Both the position numbers and the translations under genes were made by a program. Below, piece by piece: positions 16,187 through 22,602 of a DNA stretch of 64,000 bases (position 1 is the first letter of the stretch; each line of letters opens with the position of its first letter). Source of the DNA: Chloroflexota bacterium. Lineage in GTDB: Bacteria; Chloroflexota; Dehalococcoidia; UBA2979. The stretch is taken from positions 62,001 to 126,000 of the forward strand of contig JAPONQ010000051.1 in NCBI GenBank assembly GCA_026713865.1, given 5' to 3'. The notes under the pieces were generated by a model. The model was not told the DNA's origin. It made no database searches and saw only the letters and a program-made list of their open reading frames with translations.

Positions 16187-17440
16187 TCACGCTCCCCGCC
16201 GCTCCACGAGCGTCGATGCGCTCCCGGATCGGCGCCGCTCCGATCCCACGACCACGAGCAGCAACGCGAGCACCATCGCCAGCGCAGCGCCGCCTAGGAG
16301 GACGAAGGCGGCCCCCGTGCCGGCCCGCTCGGCGACGATGCCCGACACCGAGCCCGAGACCGACCCGAGGCCGAAGGCCATGAAGAACTGGAACCCGAAG
16401 GCGCGTCCGAGCGCCCCTCCGGGGGCGTAGTCGGCCATCAGCGAGTTGAAGACCGGCTGCTGCCCCCAGTTCGCGATCACGAAGCCGACGGAGGCGAGAA
16501 CGAGCAGCCATCCCGTCGCGGGCGCCATCAGGAGCAGCGTCGGGACGAGCGGCACCGTGAAGAGGAGGGCGGCACGCTCCGAGAACATGCGATCGATCAC
16601 CCGCCCGGCCATGAGCTGCCCGGCGATGCCGAGCAGCAGGATCGCCGTCGCGGTCGCACCCGCCATCGCCTCGGCGTCCCAGCCCAGGATCGAGAGCCGG
16701 AGGTTTCCCTCGAGGTGCGCCGGGAGGAAGGTGACGGCGCCCCGGTAGATGAAGCCCTGACCGACGGCGGCGAAATAGACCAGCAGCAGGGAGGGCATCA
16801 GCCAGGAGCGCTCGCGGGGTGGCGTCGAGCCGGCGCGGCGGTTCGGATCGGCGAGCGCTCGTGCCCGCAGGCGGCGGCGCTCCCGATCCGCCTCGGGGCG
16901 ACCCGGCACGAGCCGCCACACGACCAGCGCCGCCAGCAGCGCGAGCGCGCCCAGCACGAGGTAGGCGGCCCGCCAGTCGACCGCGATGGCCACGACCGTG
17001 ACGAGCGCCGGCGTGAGCCCGATCCCGATGTTGCCGCCGACTCCGTGCCGTGCCAGCGCGCGGCCCCGACGCTCCGCGAGCGTCGCCACCATCGCCGTCC
17101 CGGGCGGATGGTAGAGCCCGATGGCCGCGCCCAGGAGCGCGAGGGCGACGGCGAGCGTGGTGAGAGTCGGAGCCGCCGCCGCCAGCACGCACAGCCCGGC
17201 GCCTGCGGCCATCGAGGCGGAGATTACCGCGCGCTCGCCGTAGCGATCGGAGAGGTAGCCGGCCGGTATCGCGGTGCTGCCGAAGGTGATGGTCCCGGCG
17301 TTCGCGACGATCCCGAGAGCCGCGAGGCCGACACCGAACTCGGCACCGATGCGCAGCAGCATCGCCGCGAACGCCACCTCCATCCCATGCGTCATGGCGT
17401 GCGCGAAGATGGCCGCAATCAGGACGCGACGTTCCATCAT
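16187..17440 (-). CDS. MFS transporter
   Basis: 417-residue major facilitator. The start is set at the double ATG (17440/17437), where the hydrophobic first helix begins right after MMERRVLIAAIFAHAMTHG; the open frame further upstream is Arg/Pro-rich and does not look coding. The loop 2-3 motif GYLSDRYGERAVI is a clear MFS motif A variant, and helix 5 carries GLYHPPGTAM. A charged central loop (about 190-220) precedes the second half. Drug-resistance or fosmidomycin-resistance-like carriers share this pattern, but specificity cannot be assigned. Confidence 0.88.
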   Translation of the reverse strand: MMERRVLIAAIFAHAMTHGMEVAFAAMLLRIGAEFGVGLAALGIVANAGTITFGSTAIPAGYLSDRYGERAVISASMAAGAGLCVLAAAAPTLTTLAVALALLGAAIGLYHPPGTAMVATLAERRGRALARHGVGGNIGIGLTPALVTVVAIAVDWRAAYLVLGALALLAALVVWRLVPGRPEADRERRRLRARALADPNRRAGSTPPRERSWLMPSLLLVYFAAVGQGFIYRGAVTFLPAHLEGNLRLSILGWDAEAMAGATATAILLLGIAGQLMAGRVIDRMFSERAALLFTVPLVPTLLLMAPATGWLLVLASVGFVIANWGQQPVFNSLMADYAPGGALGRAFGFQFFMAFGLGSVSGSVSGIVAERAGTGAAFVLLGGAALAMVLALLLVVVGSERRRSGSASTLVERRGA

Positions 17441-17659
17441 GCCTCCGTGCGTCCGCGGCGTTCGGCCTCGCGGCCCGCGCCCGAGGCTAGCAGAGCGCCA
17501 GCCGCAGCCGGTCCGGTCGGGCCCGGTCGGCGATCGGCGCCAGCCGGAGCCGGGGGAGACATGAAGAGAGCCGCACGGACGCTCCAGCGGGCGGCGAGCG
17601 CGGCGCATCCCCCGGCTGCGGCGCGCCGGCGTCCGGGGCGCCGCCGGTGTCCATCCGCC

Positions 17660-18193
17660 CTACCGGAGCGGACCCCCCGCCCCCGCCTCTCGGGCGAGCA
17701 GCCAGCGCTTCCGTTCCATCCCGCCGGCGTACCCGGTCAGGGAGCCATCCGCCCCCACCACGCGGTGGCAGGGCACGACGACGGCGAGCGGGTTGCGGGC
17801 GACGGCCTGCCCCACGGCACGCATCGCGGCCGGCCGCGAGACGGCGGCGGCGATCTGCGCATAGCTTCGCGTGTCGCCCGGGGCGATGGCACCGAGGGCC
17901 GACCACACGCCCTTCTGGAACGCCGTGCCGCGGGGCGCGAGCGGGAGCGCAAGCTCGAGGCTGCGTCCGCTGAAGTAGGCATCGAGCTGGCGCAGCGCCT
18001 CGGCCAGGGTCGCGCACGCCGTGCCGGCGGACGAGCCGGACTGCGCCCGGGCGGAATCGAGCTCCAGGGCGGCGGCGAGCCACGCCTCATCGTGTCCTTC
18101 GCGCACGAAGTCGACGCGGTGCAGCCCCGCCTCCGACGCCCCGACGAAGAGGGGGCCCAGAGCGGTGTCGAGGATCCCCCGGGCTGCCTCCAC
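17660..18193 (-). CDS. ogt: Methylated-DNA-protein cysteine methyltransferase
   Basis: Suicide DNA-repair protein that transfers the methyl group from O6-methylguanine to its own cysteine. It is 177 residues from the GTG at 18193, which has a strong purine-rich ribosome site (GGGGGAGAGGC) directly upstream. The active-site motif is PCHRVVG (C142), preceded by the helix-turn-helix recognition region SYAQIAAAVSRP with the Arg finger in AMRAVGQAVARNP. A short N-terminal domain (1-85) is present, as in Ogt, but no Ada regulatory domain. Divergent from the aldolase gene, sharing a 128-base intergenic region. Confidence 0.93.
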   Translation of the reverse strand: MEAARGILDTALGPLFVGASEAGLHRVDFVREGHDEAWLAAALELDSARAQSGSSAGTACATLAEALRQLDAYFSGRSLELALPLAPRGTAFQKGVWSALGAIAPGDTRSYAQIAAAVSRPAAMRAVGQAVARNPLAVVVPCHRVVGADGSLTGYAGGMERKRWLLAREAGAGGPLR

Positions 18194-18321
18194 GCCTCTC
18201 CCCCTCGACCGCCGCCGGGGGCGCTCCCCGGCACGCCGCAGATTGACAGCGCGGGCGCCGCCTGTCGATGCTCGCGGGGGCGGACGCGCCGTGCGGCCGC
18301 GGACGCAAGGGAGAAGCACCC

Positions 18322-19101
18322 ATCCGACCGAACCGCCTGAAGGCCGCCTGGCGCGACGGCCGCGCCACGCTGGGCGGCTGGCTCTCCATCGAGTCTGCGT
18401 TCGCGGCGGAGCTGATGGCCCACCAGGGCTTCGACTGGCTCTGCGTCGATATGCAGCACGGTCTCATCGACTTCGGTGACGCCGTCACCATGCTGCAGGC
18501 GATCTCGACCACTGATGTCGTGCCGCTCGTCCGCGTGCCGTGGAACGAGCCCGCGCCGATCATGCAGGCGCTCGATGCCGGCGCCTACGGCGTGATCGTG
18601 CCGCTCGTCTCGACCGCCGAGGAAGCAGCAGGCGCGGTCGCCGCCTGCCGCTACCCGCCCGACGGCATCCGCTCCTCGGGCGCCGCGCGCGGTTCGCTCT
18701 ACGGCGGCGCGGGCTACGCCGAGCACGCCAACGACGAGATCGTCTGCGCGGTGATGATCGAGACGGCCGAAGCGCTGGAGAACCTCGATGCCATCCTCTC
18801 GACGCCCGGCGTGGACGCCGCCTACATCGGCCCGTCGGATCTCGCCTACGCGCTCGGGATCGAGCCGACCGGCGACAATGCCGATCCCCGGCACGTCTCT
18901 GCGGTGGCGGCCGTGCTCGAGGCCTGTCGGCGCCACGGCGTCACGCCCGGCATCCACACGCACAGCGCCGAGTACTCGCGCGGCTACATCAAGGACGGCT
19001 TCCAGATGGTGATGCTCGGGGCCGACAGCCGCTTCCTGCGTACCGCCGCCGCCGAGATCGCCTCGCTGCGCGACCTCGTACCGGCGCCCGGCGCAGGCTA
19101 G
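18322..19101 (+). CDS. HpcH/HpaI aldolase/citrate lyase family protein, apparent ATC start
   Basis: Class II (metal-dependent) pyruvate-type aldolase fold. Visible catalytic elements are VDMQHG (general base His), VRVPWNEP (Arg), IETAEAL (metal Glu) and IGPSDLA (metal Asp). The family N-terminus is M-R-x-N-x-L-K; here the matching codons read IRPNRLKAAW, with ATC at 18322 where ATG would be expected, and AAGGGAGAAG placed 5 bases upstream. The only standard in-frame start nearby is an ATG at 18268, which would add 18 untypical residues and place the ribosome site inside the gene. Product is 259 residues from ATC. Likely substrates are 2-keto-3-deoxy acids or hydroxy-dioates; not assignable. 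Confidence 0.85.
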   Translation: MRPNRLKAAWRDGRATLGGWLSIESAFAAELMAHQGFDWLCVDMQHGLIDFGDAVTMLQAISTTDVVPLVRVPWNEPAPIMQALDAGAYGVIVPLVSTAEEAAGAVAACRYPPDGIRSSGAARGSLYGGAGYAEHANDEIVCAVMIETAEALENLDAILSTPGVDAAYIGPSDLAYALGIEPTGDNADPRHVSAVAAVLEACRRHGVTPGIHTHSAEYSRGYIKDGFQMVMLGADSRFLRTAAAEIASLRDLVPAPGAG

Positions 19102-19119
19102 CGACCCCGGCGCGGCGCC

Positions 19120-19515
19120 GTGCGGGACCCTCACCGGCAGCCGGAGAACGCGAAGGACCTCGAGGAGCTCTGCGCCGCCCTCGCTGAGGGGCTCGGCCTC
19201 GACGTCAGGCGGCAGCTCCCCGTCGGCCGCCGCATCTGGGGAGCGCGCCGCCGGATCGACGTGGTGCTGACCGACCGCGACAGCCGCCGCGCCCTCGGCA
19301 TCGAGTGCAAGTTCCAGGGCAGCAAGGGCACTGCGGAGGAGAAGATCCCGGCGACGATTCAGGACATCGCCGCCTGGCCCATCGACGGTCTGATCTGCTT
19401 CGCCGGACCCGGCTTCACCGAGCACATCCGCTACTACATGCTCTCGACCGGCAAGGGCGTGGAGTTCTCCGATCTTGAGGCGTGGCTGCGTCTCTACTTC
19501 CTGATCGCAGAGTAG
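19120..19515 (+). CDS. Small PD-(D/E)XK nuclease-superfamily protein
   Basis: 131-residue protein with the minimal PD-(D/E)XK nuclease core: an N-terminal helix with acidic residues (DLEELCAAL, 13-21), then RRIDVVL carrying the catalytic Asp (D47), then ALGIECKFQ with the E-x-K pair (E62, K64). These three acidic/basic positions are the metal site of restriction-type and resolvase-type nucleases. The remainder (KIPATIQDI, WPIDGLICFAG) continues the alpha/beta fold. The start GTG at 19120 lies 18 bases after the aldolase stop, and the gene ends 34 bases from the convergent Dam-type methyltransferase. The pairing suggests a tiny restriction-modification unit; activity is unproven. Confidence 0.72.
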   Translation: MRDPHRQPENAKDLEELCAALAEGLGLDVRRQLPVGRRIWGARRRIDVVLTDRDSRRALGIECKFQGSKGTAEEKIPATIQDIAAWPIDGLICFAGPGFTEHIRYYMLSTGKGVEFSDLEAWLRLYFLIAE

Positions 19516-19549
19516 GGGTGCCGGGGCGGCACGCGGCCACCACCCGGCG

Positions 19550-20602
19550 CTAGCCCGGGCCCACACCCCCGAGCGCCTCCGCGAGCGGCGGGTTGATCAC
19601 GATGAGCTCACGGATCGCCGACCGACGGTCGCCCCGAGAGTTGATCATGCGGCGAGCCGGCACGAAGTCGATCACGTGGTGCGCTCGCTCCGGAGCCGCG
19701 CCGCGGTCGGGGCCGCCGGTGCGGTCGGCGACCCCGTATCGCGCCGTCACGTACGCGGCGCGCACCCAATCGGCATCGGAGTTCGAGAGCATCACGAGCA
19801 CACCGCGCTCTGTCAGGTCGTCGATCAGCCAGCGCAGCTGCAACTGCTCCGCTTCGCCGAACCTCCCCGTGGTGTAGTCGGTGAAGCTCGACGTCGGCGA
19901 GAGCGGGAAGAACGGCGGATCGATGTAGACGAAGTCTCCGGCCTGCGCGTCGGCGACGGCATCAGCGACGTCAAGGGAGCGCAGATCGACCTGCGCCAGC
20001 GCGCGGGAGGCGCTCCTCAGAGCGTCGGCGGCGAGAATCCGCGGCCGCGCATAGCGGCCATGCGGCACGTTGAAGCGGCCCGCCCGGTTCACGCGGTAGA
20101 GGCCGTTGTAGCAGGTGCGGTTGAGGAACAGCATCCGCGCCGCCCGCTCCACCACGTCCGAGGGCTCCGCGGCGCGTACGTCGTAGTAGTAACGATCGCG
20201 TCCCTCGTCGTCCTGCTCGAGGTACTCCCGCGCGTGGACCTCGAGGCACCGGATCAGCGGATCGACGCGGTCGCGCACGATGCGGTAGGCGGCCATCAGC
20301 TCCGCGTTGGCATCGTTGAGCACGGCGCGATCGAGGCGACGCTCGTTGCTCCCCGCGAGCGCGAAGAAGAGCGCGCCTCCTCCCACCATCGGTTCGAAGT
20401 AGGCGCCCATCTCGGCGGGAGTCCGGTCGAGCAGCTCGCGAAGGAGCTGGCCCTTTCCTCCCGCCCATTTGAGAAAGGGTCGCGGGCGCGGCGCCGGTTC
20501 CGGTGCCGTGCCGTTCGCGACGACGCCGCGGGCCGGCGTACCCGCCGGCACCGCTCCACGAGCGGGCGGTCCTCCGCCGGCGCCCGACGGCGGCGAGGTC
20601 AT
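19550..20602 (-). CDS. Dam-type (D12 class) DNA adenine-N6 methyltransferase
   Basis: 350-residue N6-adenine methyltransferase of the Dam/DpnM alpha group. AdoMet-binding FLKWAGGK is at 43-50, FxPMVGGGALFF (69-80) continues the AdoMet pocket, and the catalytic motif IV is DPPF (228-231). NRTCYNGLYRVN and HGRYARP are Dam-family landmarks linked to target recognition. The N-terminal 42 residues are Gly/Pro/Ala-rich and not part of the fold, so translation could start later (GTG codons near residues 26-28). Dam relatives modify GATC, but the site here is not readable. Convergent with the PD-(D/E)XK gene. Confidence 0.88.
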   Translation of the reverse strand: MTSPPSGAGGGPPARGAVPAGTPARGVVANGTAPEPAPRPRPFLKWAGGKGQLLRELLDRTPAEMGAYFEPMVGGGALFFALAGSNERRLDRAVLNDANAELMAAYRIVRDRVDPLIRCLEVHAREYLEQDDEGRDRYYYDVRAAEPSDVVERAARMLFLNRTCYNGLYRVNRAGRFNVPHGRYARPRILAADALRSASRALAQVDLRSLDVADAVADAQAGDFVYIDPPFFPLSPTSSFTDYTTGRFGEAEQLQLRWLIDDLTERGVLVMLSNSDADWVRAAYVTARYGVADRTGGPDRGAAPERAHHVIDFVPARRMINSRGDRRSAIRELIVINPPLAEALGGVGPG

Positions 20603-20703
20603 GGCGCTTCCATCCCGAGGGGAGACGCGCCCGATTCTAGCGCGTGCGCGGCAGAGGCGCCCGATGGCGCCGGGCACCGCTCCCGCGGGGAGCCGCCGAA
20701 ACG

Positions 20704-20763
20704 GAAACGAGGCGGCAACCGCAATGCAATCTCGCGGAAACACCGGCGCAAAGGACGAGAAAC
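20704..20763 (+). repeat. Six direct repeats (GNAAN) spaced exactly 11 bp, upstream of amt
   Basis: Pentamers GAAAC, GCAAC, GCAAT, GAAAC, GCAAA and GAAAC begin at 20704, 20715, 20726, 20737, 20748 and 20759, i.e. every 11 bp without exception. The last repeat ends 10 bp before a possible -10 element (CATACT, 20774-20779), and the amt start codon is at 20867. Direct repeats one helical turn apart, abutting a promoter, are the layout used by OmpR/PhoB-type regulators; actinobacterial GlnR boxes (GTnAC-n6-GAAAC) have the same 11-bp step. Probably the nitrogen-responsive operator of the amt-glnB-glnD cassette. Confidence 0.7.
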
Positions 20764-20773
20764 ATCGCCCCGC

Positions 20774-20779
20774 CATACT
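20774..20779 (+). promoter_or_regulatory. Possible -10 element of the amt promoter
   Basis: CATACT lies 10 bp after the last of the six 11-bp-spaced repeats and 87 bp before the amt start. No good -35 hexamer precedes it; the repeat occupies that position, as expected for an activator-dependent promoter. Assignment rests on position only. Confidence 0.35.
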
Positions 20780-20866
20780 CCGGACGGGCATCGGACCCGC
20801 GCCGGCCGGGTCAGAGGGGCGAGGCCGCAGGCGCCCGACCCGGAGCGAGGCCCGGAAGGAGAAGCC

Positions 20867-22078
20867 ATGGATTCCGGCGCCACCGCCTGGCTCTTGACCA
20901 GCTCAGCCCTGGTGCTCTTCATGACACCGGGGCTGGCGCTTTTCTACGGCGGCATGGTGCGGGCGCGGAACGCGCTCGCGATGCTCATGAACAACTTTGT
21001 GGCGATGGGCATCGTCACGGTGACCTGGATCGTCATCGGATACACACTCGCCTTCGGCCCCTCGGTCGAGGGCTGGGGTCTCATCGGCGGGCTCGACTAC
21101 ATCGGCCTCGAGAAGGTCGGCTCGGGGAACCCGATCCACGGAGCCGCGGTGCCGGACTCCCTATTCATGGCCTTCCAAATGATGTTCGCGATCATCACGC
21201 CCGCCCTGATATCGGGAGCGATCGCCGGGCGCATGAAGCTCTCGGCGTGGATGATCTTCATCGCCGTGTGGTCGGTGATCGTCTACGCCCCGATGGCCCA
21301 CTGGGTCTGGGCCGGCGGCATCGTGGGCGGCGACCTCGGGGCCATCGACTTCGCCGGGGGTCTCGTCGTCCACATCAACGCCGGGGCGGCCGCGCTCGCC
21401 GCGGCGCTCGTCCTCGGGCCGCGCCTCGGTTTCGGGCGCGACCTGATGCGGCCGCACGCTTTGCCCCTGACGCTGCTCGGAACGGGGATCCTCTGGTTCG
21501 GCTGGTTCGGCTTCAACGCCGGTTCCGCAATCGCCGCCGACGGCGCTGCCGCGAACGCCTTCGTGACGACACAGGTCGCGGCGGCCGTCGCCGCCACCAC
21601 CTGGATCGTCGTGGAGTGGCTGACCGCCGGGAAGCCGACCACGCTCGGCGTCGCCTCGGGCGCCGTCGCCGGACTCGTCGCGATTACCCCGGCCGCCGGC
21701 TTCGTCGGCCCGCTGGCGGCGATCCTGATCGGCATCGCGGCCGGCGCCATCTGCTACTGGGCGCTCCGGCTCAAGTTCCGCTACGGCTTCGACGACTCGC
21801 TCGACGTGGTGGCAGTGCACCTCGTGGGCGGCATCGTCGGTTCGATCCTTCTGGGCATCCTCGCCGACGCCGATATCGGTGGCGTCGCGGGCGGCTTCGA
21901 GCAGCTGCTACGTCAGGCGGCCTCGGTTCTCATCGCCGTCGTCTACTCCTTCGTCGTCTCCTATCTGCTGCTCCGCATCATCCAGAAGACGATCGGCCTG
22001 CGCGTCACCGAGGAGGAGGAGCGGAGAGGCCTCGACCTGTCGCTGCACGACGAGCAGGCGTATGTGCTCTCCGACTAA
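20867..22078 (+). CDS. amtB: Ammonium transporter
   Basis: 403-residue Amt/MEP/Rh-family channel for ammonium uptake. The N-terminal periplasmic helix region SALVLFMTPGLALFYGG is the family hallmark, DFAGGLVVHINAG holds the first pore His and its conserved Asp, and HLVGGIVGS the second pore region. About eleven membrane segments are present with a cytoplasmic tail of about 35 residues. ATG at 20867 is preceded by GGAAGGAG with 6-base spacing. It starts the amt-glnB-glnD cassette; the PII protein next door is the expected gate that blocks the channel at high nitrogen. Expression is probably controlled by the repeat array upstream. Confidence 0.95.
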   Translation: MDSGATAWLLTSSALVLFMTPGLALFYGGMVRARNALAMLMNNFVAMGIVTVTWIVIGYTLAFGPSVEGWGLIGGLDYIGLEKVGSGNPIHGAAVPDSLFMAFQMMFAIITPALISGAIAGRMKLSAWMIFIAVWSVIVYAPMAHWVWAGGIVGGDLGAIDFAGGLVVHINAGAAALAAALVLGPRLGFGRDLMRPHALPLTLLGTGILWFGWFGFNAGSAIAADGAAANAFVTTQVAAAVAATTWIVVEWLTAGKPTTLGVASGAVAGLVAITPAAGFVGPLAAILIGIAAGAICYWALRLKFRYGFDDSLDVVAVHLVGGIVGSILLGILADADIGGVAGGFEQLLRQAASVLIAVVYSFVVSYLLLRIIQKTIGLRVTEEEERRGLDLSLHDEQAYVLSD

Positions 22079-22135
22079 CGTTGGGGGCATGAGACAACGG
22101 CGACGTGGTCGAGGACGAGGAATCGGGACACGCTC

Positions 22136-22474
22136 ATGAAGATGATCATCGCCTACATCAACCCGTACAAGCTGGAGGAGGTGCGCGACGCGCTGAAGGG
22201 GGCGGGCGTCACCGGGCTCTCGATCGCCACCATCCAGGGCTTCGGGCGTCAGGGCGGACACCGGGAGATCTATCGGGGCGCCGAGTACGACGTCGAGTTC
22301 GTGCCGAAGGTGCGGATCGAGGTGCTCGTCGACGAGACGCTCGCGCCGACCGTGATCTCGACGGTGGAGCAGACGGCACGCACCGGATCGGTCGGCGACG
22401 GCAAGATCGCCGTGATCTCCGTGGAAGACGTCATCCGCATCCGCACCGGCGAGCGCGGAGAGGATGCACTCTGA
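22136..22474 (+). CDS. glnB: Nitrogen regulatory protein PII
   Basis: 112-residue PII signal protein, a homotrimer that senses ATP/ADP and 2-oxoglutarate and binds AmtB, GlnD and other targets. The T-loop carries Tyr at position 51 (EYDVEF), the site of uridylylation in proteobacteria or adenylylation in actinobacteria. Gly-rich GFGRQGGH (35-42) and RTGSVGDGKI (82-91) form the nucleotide pocket. It sits between amt and glnD, so the modifying enzyme is encoded next to its substrate; because of the linkage to amt it is equally well called glnK. The ATG follows GGGACACGCTC. Confidence 0.95.
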   Translation: MKMIIAYINPYKLEEVRDALKGAGVTGLSIATIQGFGRQGGHREIYRGAEYDVEFVPKVRIEVLVDETLAPTVISTVEQTARTGSVGDGKIAVISVEDVIRIRTGERGEDAL

Positions 22475-22602
22475 CAGACGGCGGACGCGCCGCGCGCGGC
22501 GCGCCCACCGGCCATAGCACCGGCGGCGCCGCGTCGTCCCCGACCCCGGGATGAGCGGCGCCGTCGCGCGCCGGCGGGCGCGTGGCGCCGTGGGGAGCGC
22601 CG

